Part shown: positions 1 to 11,954 of the stretch, in pieces
Layout: every line of letters begins with the position of its first letter
How positions within the stretch are numbered: position 1 is the first letter of the stretch
From: Sepioteuthis lessoniana
Lineage: Eukaryota; Mollusca; Cephalopoda; Myopsida; Loliginidae
Direction of reading: 5' to 3'
Assembly (NCBI GenBank): GCA_963585895.1
Contig: OY757915.1
Span: 94,190,836 to 94,254,835, forward strand
DNA length: 64,000 bases
Notes under the pieces: generated by a model
Seen by the model: only the letters and a program-made list of their open reading frames with translations
What the model was told of the DNA's origin: nothing
Databases searched by the model: none
Made by a program: the position numbers and the translations under genes

Positions 1-95
1 TGGGGTAGTAACTCTAGGAAGTTTTAAAAGAATTTAAAATTGTTGTGTGTTTTATATGCAAATTATAATTATTTATCTAGTTTAAATGTTATAAT

Positions 96-97
<2 letters not shown>

Positions 98-132
<35 letters not shown>

Positions 133-174
133 TGTGTGTGCGCGCGCGCACGTGTTAGAAGAAGAAGAAGAAGA
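98..174. repeat. (TG)n-(CG)n-(GAA)n microsatellite
   Basis: A run of TG dinucleotides passes into CG and then GAA triplets. The low-complexity reading frame across it is not a gene. Confidence 0.95.
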
Positions 175-299
175 TTTTCAAAACAATGGCAGATCATATG
201 AAGTGAACATACAGTAATCATTTTTTTTTTCTTTTTGGTAATTGATTTTAAAATTCTTGTTGACTGTTTCCGACTGATGCAAACATTTCCCAATGATAT

Positions 300-405
300 T
301 AGTGCTATGTGGAATGCAAACAGCTTCGTTCAAGATTTGAACTCAGGTAGTTGAGTTCATTTCCTACAAGGATGATCGTTACGCCACAAGCGCCAAAAGA
401 TAGGT
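300..405 (-). repeat. SINE-A head relic
   Basis: Read on the minus strand this is a diverged tRNA-like head of the SINE-A family (see 7604-7894). It keeps a B-box-like TTCAAATC-type motif, the ATTTCCTAC-type middle and the AGTGCTATGTG junction. The rest of the element is not recognisable. No gene is seen from 1 to 1300. Confidence 0.5.
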
Positions 406-1309
406 ACTAAAATTTCACGGGCCCTTCGGCATTCCTATTTAGAGACAATAGAAGAATTGATCCATAACTTACGTACTCCCTTATGAGCATCAGAGAGCCG
501 CTGCCTAATAGAACACCCCTTAAATTCAAGCAACATAATTATATTTTTGCAACTAGGTGGGACAATTCTAGCCAGTACCATTTAAGTATGAATTTGCTAT
601 ATGTTACAGATTCAACCTTGATGGAAAGGCATGAATCAGCTTTTCCCTGTTTTCTTTACTATACCTTGCTGATTTTAAATTTTTAAAGAGTTAAAAAGTT
701 ACAATGTCTTTTTTTCTAAAGGACCTAGAGGATCTAAGGCTGATGATATTCTACTTCTGATTTGAATGTAGTTGCTTGTCTGTGTCTACGATGAAACATA
801 CTTCTTGTAGTAACATGTTGCCAGCCATGTTTCCGGAAGATTCTATGAGGAGTTCTTGACTTTTACGTTTTTATTTTTGTTGTTTCTTCTTTTTCGTAAA
901 TACCATTCTAAAATATTCTGTATGAATAAAGGCCAAGGAGAAACCCCAATATCTAAATCTTTAGTGCACATTAAGAATTTTAAAAAATATATTATCACTG
1001 AAGCATATGACAGGTTTTGACCAAACTAAGAAAAAAATAGGTGTGGGAGAAAGAGAGATATGAGTGAATATTGAGGCACACACATATATGATACTTGAAG
1101 CTTAAATCAAATATGTAGAGAGAGGTGTGCCAAGGAATTAATGGCACAGGTTAAAATTCCGGTTGGGACTGGGAAACAGAAACAACTAATAGTTTTTTTA
1201 ATCGGATATTAAAACTCTTTATTAAAAAATTAAAAAACAATCAGGAATTATTAAGCTGCCAGCCATATTCACATATAAAAAAGACTTATTCCCACAGTCA
1301 AGTTGTCAA

Positions 1310-1860
1310 GGAAAATAGAATATACCGACTGCATCCCAAACCCCTTCCGCCCAACAAGTGTTCTGTAAATGGTACTAAACTATCTGATGCCGCAGCTTCA
1401 ATTCTGGAGCTTTGGGGAATGCGGAGTACTCCTTCACTGTCAATACTCCCAAATCCACTCGGCGTGGTAGCACCTGTTAAAGTCCCATCTGTGGGTTAAA
1501 TAGAACAATTTTTCCAAGAATTGTTTATCCATCTAACTGTGTGCAAACAAATGCATAATATTAAAACGAGTTGTTAGTGTTACATAGCAATACTTGAAAC
1601 TATTCAGCTGTGTGCAAATAAAACTATTGATGATAGAGTGCAATAATTGAAGCTATTTAAATATATGCAAATACATCATTAATATCAAATAGAATTATTG
1701 GGTCAAGCAATATTAGAAACCTTCTAAATGTGTACAAACAATAGCAATTCTTAATTGTGTGCAAACCAATTAGCCCTAACTTTAAAACTAAGATTACCTA
1801 TAATTCACTTACAAATCATATGTGAATAACGATTTAACTATGTGCAAACAAATGACTGAT
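1310..1860 (+). repeat. Element D copy
   Basis: Element D is a dispersed, non-coding repeat. In plus sense it starts with a GC-richer head (CCGACTGCATC, then GCTTTGGGGAATGCGGAGTAC, then a CCACTC..GGTAGCACCTG block). It continues through diverged tandem units of about 55-80 bp built on AACTGTGTGCAAACAAA. Full copies end in a tail shared with SINE-B. This copy has head and tandem region but no clear tail. The family is unclassified and carries no tRNA-like promoter that I can see. Confidence 0.7.
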
Positions 1861-1865
1861 TGTTT

Positions 1866-2210
1866 GGTTTGGTTTTGTTTTATAGAACATCAACCGTTGT
1901 AGATTATTTAATACCAAATCCATTTTTATACATATAAACAGTTCTATTTCAAACAACTCAGTACTTAGGTACACAGTTTAGTTCTATTTGACCCATAGAT
2001 AGGACCCTATCGGGTGCTACCACTCCGGATCAGAGTGGGCTTGGGAGCAATGACAATGAAGGGGTACTCGACATTTCCCAAAGCTCCAGCATTACTGTAG
2101 TCTCACCATTAGATTATTTAGTGTCATATCGAGGACATTCGTTGGGAGAGTTTTACCCCTCTGCAGAGATGCAGTCAGTGTATTCTACAGCCCCAACCGA
2201 CAGGGCCAAA
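1866..2210 (-). repeat. Element D copy (opposite orientation)
   Basis: Read in minus sense, the head lies at the right (CCAACCGACAGGGCC side) and the tail at the left (GGTTTGGTTTTGTTTTATAG). It lies tail-to-tail with the preceding copy, so 1310-2210 is an inverted pair of element D. Confidence 0.7.
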
Positions 2211-2382
2211 ATGACAGATGTTAATGTTAAATAACAATACTTATAACGATTTAACTGTGTGCAAACAAATTTTTAGGATTAAATAGGATTATTAGTTAGA
2301 TAGAAATACTTGAAACGACTTAACTATGTGCAAACAAATGATCACTCACTCATTTTAAGATATCTACAAACTATGCGTTTAC

Positions 2383-2386
<4 letters not shown>

Positions 2387-2436
<50 letters not shown>
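2387..2436. repeat. (TA)n microsatellite
   Basis: About 25 TA units. It directly abuts the left arm of the palindrome that follows. Confidence 0.95.
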
Positions 2437-2438
<2 letters not shown>

Positions 2439-2628
2439 TAAATATATATAAGTTTTTTATATAGATTTAATAGGATGGAAGCTTGTCTGCAACAGATAAT
2501 CGTTCGTTCGTTGCCTGATGATTGTCGTTTATAAAAACATCATGAAACCTGAGGTCACAGACAAGCTTCCATGCTATTAAATTTATATGAAAAAAACTAA
2601 TATATATTTACTTATTATTATTATATAA
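2432..2628. mobile_element. Palindromic MITE-like element
   Basis: Two arms of about 55 bp are imperfect inverted copies: the TAAGTAAATATATATAAG side and GGAAGCTTGTCTG on the left match CAGACAAGCTTCC and the CTAATATATATTTACTTA side on the right. The roughly 65-bp centre contains CTGATGATTG and CATGAAACCTGAGGTCAC. The architecture resembles the palindromes at 19440 and 62868. No transposase is encoded. Confidence 0.7.
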
Positions 2629-2805
2629 TATCTCTATCACAGCTATTGAGCACTCTCCAAATTATATCGCATTTGGTTTGCCACAAACCCATGAAGTGAG
2701 ATAGTGACAACCAACACTGTTATATATAATATTGATGTGTATAAACAGGATTTGGCATTAGATTAGGTGCAGTCAGCATATTCTACAGTCCCAACCGACT
2801 GGGCT

Positions 2806-3015
2806 TGTTTGGTATGGTTTGGTGTCTTTGTATAATGGCATTTCAACATTCGTGGGTTATTTAATACTAAATACATCCTTGTAGAACAAAAGTGGTAATA
2901 TTTACCCAATAGCTGAAAGGATAAAGGAATTTATGCCTTTTCAAAGAGAATTTGTCGGAAAGTGAACGTAATAGCACGACTGGAGTTCGAACCTGCTTAC
3001 TTAGATGATGCAGTC
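2806..3015 (-). repeat. SINE-B copy
   Basis: SINE-B in minus sense has a tRNA-like head, a body with AAATACCCTTGGGAAAGG-like and CCCATAGCTGG-like blocks, and the tail ATGCCATTAAACAAAC. This copy has the tail at left and the head, with its B-box-like GTTCGAACC, at right. It is diverged and carries an altered tail (ATGGCATTTCAAC). Confidence 0.65.
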
Positions 3016-3345
3016 CAGCACGTAACATAATACTTTTTTTTCAATCTATTTAATAGATGTGATATCAATTCACCGATTTCTAAAACAGAAATAAAAATGG
3101 ACACAGATTTATTCATGGTTTAAATTTGCGCAAATATTTAGCGAGTATTCCGTAGAATTTCCAGTCGTACAGCTAATACGACCTCGCCTTACTTTTTTTT
3201 TCCAATGAAGAAAGAGATAGGAGTTTATTTCCTAAGGTAGGTCTTAAACTCACGACCACCAAGTAAAAAAAAAAAATAAGTGCTTAATTAACATCTTTAT
3301 TCACTAAAATAATCAGTGGAATTTACCTTCCTAATCAGTGGCTTA

Positions 3346-3915
3346 TATCTGTTTATTTTGTTTGTTTGATTTGGTTTGTTTGGTTTTATGGCATATCAAC
3401 CTTTGTAGGTTATTTAACGCCAAATCCATTTTTATGTAAGTAATCTGTTCTATTGAAAACAGTTCAGTTTAGCATAAGTACAAAGTTTAATTGTCAAAAA
3501 CATTTCCATTGTAATAATTCAGTTAAGTGTAAATACAGTTTTAATGTCAAAAAACAATTCTATTTGAAATAATTCAGTTAAGCATAAGCAGTCAGTTTAA
3601 GTGTAAGTACGGTTTAATTGTCAAAAACGTTTCTATTTCAAGCTATTCAGTTTACTCAATTCATTTTAGCATAAGTATGCTGTTAGTTCTATTTAACCCA
3701 TAGATAGGGCCCTATCAGGTGCTACCACTCCGGGCCAGAGTGGACCTGGGAGCGATGGCAATGAAGGCGTACTCCGCATTCCCCAAAGCTCCAGCATTGC
3801 TGGAACCTCACCATCAGATTTTTAGTGTCATATCCAGGACACTCGTTGGGAGGGGGTCTTACCCTCTGCAGAGAAGCAGTCGGTGTATTCTACAGCCCCA
3901 GCCGACTGGGCAAAA
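3346..3915 (-). repeat. Element D copy, near full length
   Basis: The tail is at left (GGTTTGTTTGGTTTTATGGC, then GGTTATTTAACGCCAAATCC). The tandem GTCAAAAACAGTTCTATTTC-type units follow, and the head is at right, ending CCCAGCCGACTGGGC. One of the best copies for building a consensus. Confidence 0.75.
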
Positions 3916-4023
3916 TATTTTGTTTGTGGAAGAGAATATTACAGCATAGTAAAGAAACTGGGACGCTCATTCAGGTACAGATAAATGGTCACCACACATA
4001 ATGAAATGTTTATCGAGCCCTGT

Positions 4024-4545
4024 ACGTCGGTTGTTTGGATGTTTTACGGCGTATCAACCCTTTTCGGGTCATTTAATGCCAAATGAAGTCATTTTGATAA
4101 AAGTTTCAAACAATTCAGTTCAGTATAAATATAGTTTTTTGTTAACACACGGTTAAATGTCAAAACAGTTCTATTTCAAACAATTCAGATAAGCATAAGT
4201 ACATGGTAAAGATGTCAAAAACAGTTCTATTTCAAGCAGTTCAGTTTATCATAAGCGCAGTTTTTTGTTTATACACAGTTAAATGTCAAGACAGTTCTAT
4301 TTCAAACAATTCAGTTTCATGTAATTACACAGTTTAGTTCTATTTGACCTATAGATAGGACCCTATCAATTGCTACCACTTCAGAGTGAACCTAGGAGCG
4401 ATGGCAATGAAGAAATACTCCGCATTCTTCAAATCTCCAGAATTACTGGAGCTTCACCATGAGATTGCTTAGTGTCATATCCAGGACACTCGTTGGAGAT
4501 GCAGTCGGTATATTCTGCAGCCCCAGCCGACTGGGCCACTGTATG
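4024..4545 (-). repeat. Element D copy
   Basis: Same order as the copy at 3346: tail at left (TTTTACGGCGTATCAACCC), tandem units, then a head ending CCCAGCCGACTGGGCC. Four of the window's element D copies lie in its first 4.6 kb. Confidence 0.75.
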
Positions 4546-4555
4546 TCGGATCTTG

Positions 4556-5120
4556 TGCCATAACTTATCATCATCATCACCATCATCGAACCGTGTCGAC
4601 AACACATATTCCTAAGACTATCGATTATTACTCTTTAAGAGTCCTCTAGACGGCACTCACTGTCCGCACAGAACTGATGAATGTACGTTTTTGCTAGTTG
4701 ACTAATACAGGTGTGTCTAGTCCATAGGAGAACGTCACTTAAGAGTTTGTCCTTATTTCCCTAGCACTGCCCTGCATGTCTTGTTCGTCTTACTTGAATG
4801 GTTTGGGGGATGGGAGGTAAGCAGCCGCACAACTACTGTTTTGTAGAGTGCTACTTTGTTTAAAGACCACGCAGCATTCTTGTGTAGTTCATGTCTAGGT
4901 TTCTATCCAAGCGTTTCGTTAGAATCCAAGTGGTGTAACTATACAATAGTTCTGACACCGCTACAACTTGGAAGAATATCCGTTTTATTTTATCTGAGAC
5001 ATGACACTTCCATATGGTCGATGACCTGTCAACAGTAGTCCATGCCTTTCCTATGGAAATGTTGACATTATTTTCAGTAGATGAAATATTGCTACCGAGG
5101 TATGTGAACTAGTATAATAA
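4556..5120 (-). mobile_element. RTE-like LINE 3' end, decayed
   Basis: The left edge is a (CATCAT)n tract, which in minus sense is the (ATG)n tail usual for RTE-clade LINEs. Upstream of it, minus-strand DNA matches by eye the C-terminal reverse-transcriptase region that is better preserved at 41893-42676 and 60608-61195, including the segment that there reads LYGCTTW and RMLRA. No frame remains open for long. The elements lack a long 3' UTR, so the coding end lies close to the tail. Confidence 0.6.
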
Positions 5121-5384
5121 TTTCAGAGACTTGCCATTTAAATAGGAGATGGCACCATCTTGTTTAAAACTCATGAACTCACGAAGAGACCAATGCTTCT
5201 TGCTGCTTGTTTCAGGTTATGCAAAACAAATCGGCTTGAGCAGATGTATTTGCCAAATGTGCGAGATCATCTGCTTAGTCTACATCAGTAATAATTTCAG
5301 ATAATCTCGTTTGCTTCTTGCCATTTTTTTTTTTAATGTGAAACCAATTTTTGTCATTAGGTCAATTGATGTTAGTAGTATGTA

Positions 5385-5872
5385 GGAGGTGCCCGTGATG
5401 TAATGGTTATCGCCGTAGGAAATGGACACGGCGACACGTGTTCAAATCCTGGACGAGACTGAAAGCATTTCACATAGCACTAATACTCTTGGGAAAGGTA
5501 TGAATCCAATTATTCTCCCTCCAGCTATGGGTAAATAGTAGGACAGACTAGGTTCTTCAGCCTTGGTTAGGCAACTAGTCTAGGAGAAGGAAAACTCTGA
5601 ATTTAAACCTGTTAAACTCCGCTAAAAAATTGACCTTGTGTCATATCCTGCCCGAGCGGAGGGGTTGGTAAATAGGACTAATACTCTTGGGAAAGGTATG
5701 AATCCAGTTATTCTCCCTCCAGCTATGGGTAAATAGTAGGGCAGACTGATTCTTCAGCCTTGGTGAGGCAACTAGTCTAGGAGAAGGAAAACTCTGAATT
5801 CAAACCTGTAAAAACTCCGCTTAAAAATCGACCTTGTGTCATATCCTGCCCGAGCTGGGGGGGGTTAATATG
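5385..5872 (+). repeat. SINE-A with internal duplication
   Basis: A complete SINE-A (tRNA-like head GGAGGTGCCCGTG, B box GTTCAAATCCT, body, tail ending CGGAGGGGTTGGTAAAT) is followed directly by a second body and tail without a head. The whole block is flanked by a 14-bp direct repeat GTTAGTAGTATGTA (5371-5384 and 5873-5886). The dimer therefore inserted as one unit. Confidence 0.85.
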
Positions 5873-6746
5873 GTTAGTAGTATGTAACATAGATAGATTA
5901 TGACTAGAAATAATACGAATGTATCTCTTTGCAAGACTCCAGCGACATCTAAACTTAGTAAATACCTAAATTAATTTTGTATATCCCAACAAAAACGGTA
6001 CATTCAAGCGAATTTTTGTTGTCGCAATAGGATTCAAATACCATCGCTGAGAGTATAAAGGAATTTTCAATCCTATTTGCAAATTAAGTGTAGAGATACA
6101 ATAAATAATCATCTCGTACATATAATTTGCATTTCAGATCGAGGCTCCATAAGAGGTTGCAATTCCAAAAAGTTATTCTCGGTCTCTTTTCACTTCTGGT
6201 TTTTGAACAGTAAAGACATTGTCTCTGACCCTGACAGAGAACGGTAAAGCCACATGTCTAACTTACCTACCTTTCTAAAATAAGGCTTTTTCTTTGTCTA
6301 AATGTCTAAGATGAAGATCTTTATCCCTTAGAATATTTGGACTATTGTATTCATCTTCAAAACGTTTCGGCCAATATATCCTTCGACGTTCTCCAGATAT
6401 TTCATGCTGAACTCAGGAACATACACAGAACCTTGAACTGAACTCTTTAATTAATCCATGGTGGTTTATTGTTGAAATTCTATTAACCATGACCGGGTCA
6501 AGTGTTAAGCTATAGTAAGTATTCTTTGTTATTGTACCTTTTTCTATTTGTACCCCTTCTACATACTGCTGGTTCCTGGAACAGTATATGTGTATTTTGA
6601 GCTGTTAGAACAGGTTTGTGCGTTCTTTCCTTTTAAAATAACTTATAGGTATATTGTATATATATGAAAGTGAATATGGATCAAAATCCGACAGTATGAA
6701 GATAGCAGAAAAACATAATCCAAATAGGTAAATTTATAATGATGTA

Positions 6747-6792
6747 AAGTCGACGTTGAACGTTTCGGTTTCAGAAACCCTCATCAGGACTT
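6747..6792 (-). ncRNA. Type I hammerhead ribozyme
   Basis: Read on the minus strand: stem I AAGTC, core CTGATGA, stem II hairpin GGGTTTCTGAAACC, core GAA, stem III ACGT-TCA-ACGT, cleavage residue C17, then GACTT closing stem I. Every nucleotide of the conserved core (CUGANGA and GAA, with UH at the cleavage site) is present. Stems I and III pair perfectly; stem II can form five pairs or carry one G-A mismatch. Short-stem type I hammerheads are typical of Penelope-like elements and retrozymes, so this is probably a relic of such an element. No GIY-YIG or reverse-transcriptase sequence was recognised beside it. Self-cleavage is inferred from the fold only. Confidence 0.75.
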
Positions 6793-7603
6793 GGATATCA
6801 GAATAGTTCACATAGCGATGGATGCATGTCGAGATAACTGGAGCAAATGAAATGTATACAACGAAAAGATATAAATGTGCACATAGATTTCATAATTCAA
6901 AAGGGTTAAGAACGTGTTTGACACGTGGAAGTATATTTGAAAATGTTGGATTTCCTAAAGAAACGAGATTGTATATATATAAAAAAAAATGTTAATTGTT
7001 CTAGGTGGGTCACAACGAGTTTATGTTGCCTTTCCTTCCGTTGTGTTTCATGTTGGTAAATTGGCAATATACTAATGCTAATATTGGTCCTTAGAGAATG
7101 GGGACTCGATTTAAATATATTCCTTATCACCAAGCTTCCAATAGTAGTGTAGGTGGTCATCCTTCCTACTTACACCGCACATAATTTCTCAAAAACGGTA
7201 TTAAATAATAATTAGACTACTTCATCTGATCAAATTGCACTTAATTGTAATATAAATATGAATAAGACGTGACTCAATTTTGATCTTAATATACGTGGAA
7301 GGCGGCCTTAAATGATTTTTTTAATCTAATTACATTCTGATTAAGTTTGTACTTAGCCAACAGCTCCACCATGTGTAGTAGGTGACACGAGATCACTTCT
7401 TTTTTTTTTTTTTAAGCAGAATAAGAATGGTTTCAATGATTATACTTAGACTAAAAATCCCAGTGTTTCCTAGTATTTACATACATCAAAGGAAAAAAAA
7501 AAAGATGGATTCATGCCCTTTCCATGAGTAATCGCACAAAATGAAACGTAAACGGTCTCTTCTAAGATTTCAACTCGAGTTACTGATACCATTTCCAAAA
7601 ACG

Positions 7604-7894
7604 GAGGTGCCCGTGGTGTAGTCGTTATCGCCGTAGGAATGAACACGGCGATACGAGTTCAAATCCTGGACGAGACTGATTACATTTCACATAGCACTAA
7701 TACCCTTGGGAAAGGTATGAATCCAATAATTCTCCCTCCAGCTATGGGTAAATAGTAGGACAGACTAGGTTCTTCAGCCATGGTTAGGCAACTAGTCTAG
7801 GAGAAGGAAAACTCTGAATTCAAACCTGTTAAACTCCGCTTAAAAAATTGACCTTGTGTCATATCCTGCCCGAGCGGAGGGGTTGGTAAATAGT
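7604..7894 (+). repeat. SINE-A, complete
   Basis: This is the reference copy of the family, about 290 bp. The tRNA-like head has an A-box-like GTGTAGTCGTTATCGCC and a B-box GTTCAAATCCT, then a junction TTTCACATAGCACTAATACC, a conserved body (GCCATGGTTAGGCAACTAGT and GGAGAAGGAAAACTCTG), and a 3' part GTCATATCCTGCCCGAGCGG. It is flanked by a 16-bp target duplication ACCATTTCCAAAAACG (7588-7603 and 7895-7910). Transcription would be by RNA polymerase III from the head. Confidence 0.9.
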
Positions 7895-7947
7895 ACCATT
7901 TCCAAAAACGGTAACCGTCATACCAGTTCCTAATTTAATTAAGGGAG

Positions 7948-8045
7948 CAGGGAGTCCCCGTAGTATAGTGGCTAACGTGTTGGACTGTTAGTTTTAGTAT
8001 CTGTTCAGTTCCCATCAATGGAATGAATAGACCTGCTGGAGATAA
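7948..8045 (+). repeat. tRNA-like SINE head relic
   Basis: CCCCGTAGTATAGTGGCTAA resembles an A box and GTTCAGTTCCC a B box, with tRNA-like spacing. It is not a clean cloverleaf. It is probably the head of another, decayed tRNA-derived SINE, and may be related to SINE-B. Confidence 0.4.
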
Positions 8046-8321
8046 TATTCAAACTTATTCTGAACTAAAATAAAATACTGGCTTTGAAAACATTAACATT
8101 GGAATTATGAAGAGTTGCTCCGTTTAAAATAACTTTGAAGGTACATTTTTATAACGTATATAAACAGAAACTGTATTAATAAAAATAATCCAACAAGAGT
8201 TGACATGCCGTAAAACCAAACAACAAACCAAGTACAATTCAAACAATTTAGATAACAGAGAAAGACAACTCTCAAAGACATTTGCAAGAGTTACCTCCCT
8301 GGAAAATGTGTGTTTACATGA

Positions 8322-8892
8322 TTAATAGGTATTTTATGGCATATCAAATTCTCTTACTTATTTAATGCCAAATCTTGTTTTTATATACATACATATGAAT
8401 TATAAGCGACTAGATTGTAGGTAACTTTATTTTTAAACGAGTTGTAAGAGCTCGTTTGTTAGTACACAGTTGTTTCAAGTATTCCTACCTAACACTAATA
8501 ATTCTATACATAAATCATTTCTTTACACACATTTAAATGGTTTCAAGTATTGATATTTAACATAAGTAATTCTGTTTATCAAGTATCCTTAAGTAATATT
8601 AACAATTTTACGCAGAGTTATATGGTTTCAAAAAACTAATATTAAAAATCCTTAGTAAATGATTAAACAGTTCCATTTGACTCATAAATGGGATCCTAAC
8701 AGGTCCTTTGGATCAGAGTTGACCTGAGAGTAATAGCAATGAACAAGTACTCCACATTCCTCAAAGATCCAGAACTAGAGTCTCACCATCAGATGTAGAT
8801 TAGTGTCATACCTCAAACACTCAAAGGTGGTGGGTCTCACCCCTCTGCAGAGGTACAGTCAGCATATTTTACAGCCTAAGTTGTCAGGGGAA
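8322..8892 (-). repeat. Element D copy
   Basis: Tail at left (ATTTTATGGCATATCAAA), tandem units, head at right with GCAGAGGTACAGTCAGCAT. It is more diverged than the 3346 copy. Confidence 0.7.
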
Positions 8893-9061
8893 GAATTACA
8901 GAATTACTTCTCTTCGCCAGCTTCTTGAGATCTGACAAGTCCTATGGTCTGGCACATTTTGTATCTGAGGCATTTAGTTTGTGGATCAACTACTAGAGTT
9001 CTTTGATTCAGTTTCAAGTTGCTATTTGAAACTTAATATCCCATCTCATTAATTGAACTAG

Positions 9062-9652
9062 AAGGTTTAGTTGGGTTTTATGGCATATCAACCATTGTAG
9101 GTTTTTTAAAACCAAATCCTGTTTATACATATATATCAAATATATATGATTTGTAAACACATTTTGTTGATAACATTTTTAAATGAGCCTAAGATCATCT
9201 TTTTGCACACAGTTAAATAGTTACAAGTATTGCTATGTATAACAAACAATTCAATTAAACATCAGTCATTTGTTTATACAAAGTTAAATGATCAAACAGT
9301 TCTATTTCTAACAATTCAATTTAGCATAAGTCAACGAAGTTAAATAGTTCTATTTATTTCAATGTATAACTAACAATTCAATTAAATATCAGTTATTTGT
9401 TTGTACTCAGTTTAAATAGTCAAATAGTTCTATTTGACCCATAGATAGGACCCTTTTAGATACTACCACTCCAAGCCAGGGTAGACCTAGTCACAATGGT
9501 AAAAGGGATACACTGCATTCCCTAAAGTTTCAGCATTACTGAAGCATCACCATTAGATTGTTTAGTGTCATATCCAGGACAATCATTGCAGGGATCTAAC
9601 CTCTCTGCAAAGATGCAGTTGGTGTATTCTACAGCCCCAGCCAACTGGGCAA
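9062..9652 (-). repeat. Element D copy, near full length
   Basis: Starts at a GGTTTTATGGCATATCAACC tail and ends at a CCCAGCCAACTGGGC head. The tandem units are well spaced. From 9653 to 11185 there is no gene or recognised repeat, only AT-rich sequence. Confidence 0.75.
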
Positions 9653-11185
9653 TGATTCGTTAGAGTCCAAATAGTGCAACTGCATAGTAGTACAGTTTAG
9701 GAGAAAACGTGTTTTATTTTAGCAGAGATCAGACTTCTATATGATTGATAACCTATGAATAGCTGTCCAGAACACTCCATCAAACGTGGACATGAGGAGG
9801 ATGAATTTGATACAGTTCTAAGGTCAACAAAAAACAGAAAAGCAGCAAGCTTTAATGAAAATTTCTCCTGAAATATGGAAGACAAGAAAATTTGTTGACA
9901 TGCTTGTTCAATTGGGCAACACTATGTATAACTAAAACATAATAAAGAAATGGATAAAAGGTTTTAACATCAAAATCTCGAAATGCCCTAAAAATTAATA
10001 ATATGGGAGGGGTAGTATTCTTTAATTTTAAGCCCTTTTTCATTTTTCTTTAAGGCTGAACCACCTTTATCATGGAGTGGATTCCCACTTAGAGCAACAA
10101 CTAACCACAATAGAGAGAGTATAAATACATAGAAGGAAGGAGAAAACTATCTCATAATGATTACAAAGAGAGTGAGTAAACCCTACAAAATAGCAAGAGG
10201 GACAGTAATACATACAGAATGAGACAGATCCCACTTAAAAAAACTAGATAGATTTAGTATAGTTTTAAACAGTCAAATATGACTCCAAAATTTCCTTATC
10301 CACAGTACAAAAACAAAGCTATAGGGAATAAAGAACATTTTCTAAATTTTTACAATATAAACAATTAAGAAATGACATATATTACATTATACAACACACA
10401 TTTTGTTACTGCATTAGGAAAAAAATGTGTGTAATATAATGTAATAAAAAGAGAAAATATAATGTAATATAATATAATAAAAAGAGAAAATAAGAACAAG
10501 AGTTAATAATCTAAAACACAACAGCAATAGAAAAGGAATCACTGTGATAAAAGTAAATGAAGATATTAGTCTGAATATGTTGACTAGCCATCTCAGCTCG
10601 TGGTCATTCTCTCTATTCTATCTTTCCTTATAATCCCATACAGATAAATGTTCTTAGCTGGAATTAATAAAAAATCAAGGTACTTCTTTAGTGTGTACAT
10701 ATAACTTAATTCTTTTACAAATCCTACATTGACAGAAGAGCCCCATTGATGATAGATGGAAATAATAACGGCGATCTCTGACAATTCTGGGCTAATTCAA
10801 AGTCACAATCTAACTCCTAACTCCGAGAACACCTTAGCCATCTAAGATTATCAAATCAAAGTCAAGTTCTCTAAATAAATTTCGGGGTCATCACCTATCA
10901 ATTAAATTTATTTGACATTAACAGTTTTCAATTGTTTAAATCTTATTAAATTATCTACACGAAATGCCAAATAAAAGTGTCATCATTCTATTATTTAACA
11001 ATTGAAACCAAATACAATTATTGCACCTCAACTAAAATATTCACATTTGAATTGATGTTTATACATTTTTTTTCATTATCACCAGAAATGTTTAATTTGT
11101 TAGTGCAGAAGATGATAACAGAAAATCGGGGTAGTTGGAGTAAGGGTGAAGCAGTGTGTGATAATATTAAACAGTGAAATCCTAT

Positions 11186-11436
11186 ATAAGTAAAGTTGAG
11201 GGCGACCAGAAGGCTCACTTTTCAATAGCTACAACACCGAGATATAGGGTAGGGCGCTACTTTTTTCCCAGGATTGCTCCACTTTACCCTTGATATGTAC
11301 CTTATAATGCTGAATGTTAAGCAAGGAAGTATCATGTACCATTTTTAAAGTCTTTGGTATGGCGTAGCCTGGGATTGAACCCAGGTCTCCTGGAGCATTG
11401 GCAAATACTCTACTTATTAGACCAATGTTAAATCCT
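11186..11436 (-). repeat. SINE-C copy
   Basis: SINE-C is a third tRNA-derived family, about 250 bp. In its own sense the head has a B-box GGTTCAATCCC and runs into CATACCAAAGACT. The body contains TTGCTTAACATTCAGCATTA, then GGAGTAGCGCCCTCCCC, and the 3' end is CAACTTTACTTA. Here it is on the minus strand. The head's anticodon-arm region is degenerate. Confidence 0.75.
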
Positions 11437-11444
11437 ATATATAT

Positions 11445-11510
11445 ATATATATATACTACTGGCACTACCAAGCAGCTTTTGCCACCAGAAAGGGTATTTA
11501 AAATAGATAT
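11445..11510 (+). repeat. Unclassified short repeat, fragment
   Basis: This matches, in inverse orientation, the segment at 13650-13710 (shared core ACCAAGCAGCTTTT-CCACCAGA-AGGGTATTTAAAA). Both copies lie next to (TA)n tracts. No class can be assigned. Confidence 0.5.
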
Positions 11511-11954
11511 ATATTCCAGATCAACTAAAAGGAGAAATTACATAGTACATTCATTTTCATTTTTTGTGCAGTTTGTGATTTTTAAAACGTTTACTTTCGG
11601 CCGTTGATGTCATTACATGCTTGCAGTAACGGCTTCTTGATGTTACGTTATCACACGGGAATGGTGATTTCGCGTGCATTTCATTCATGCTGAAGACTTT
11701 TTGCTTTCAACCAAATCCACCTTGATGTATATTGCACTGTGATCTGAAGACGACATGAGGTAACTTTCAAATACATATATACCAAGTTCAAATGCAGTCA
11801 GGCTTAAAATACAAAATATTTAGACAATCAAGGGTATGTTGAAGTAGAGTTAAAGCAAGTAGGTGGTAATAAAAAAAAAAAAAAAAAGGACTGAAACCTT
11901 GCTTATATATACTAAGTTCAAATGCAATCAATGCTAAATTAAACAATATTTATA

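Noticed and set aside
2518-2565. Hammerhead ribozyme in the palindrome
   Set aside because: CTGATGA and GAAA are present but no complementary stem II can be drawn between them.
6340-6420. Second hammerhead near 6747
   Set aside because: GGCCGAAACG is present in minus sense, but the partner reads CTGGAGA instead of CTGANGA and stem II does not close.
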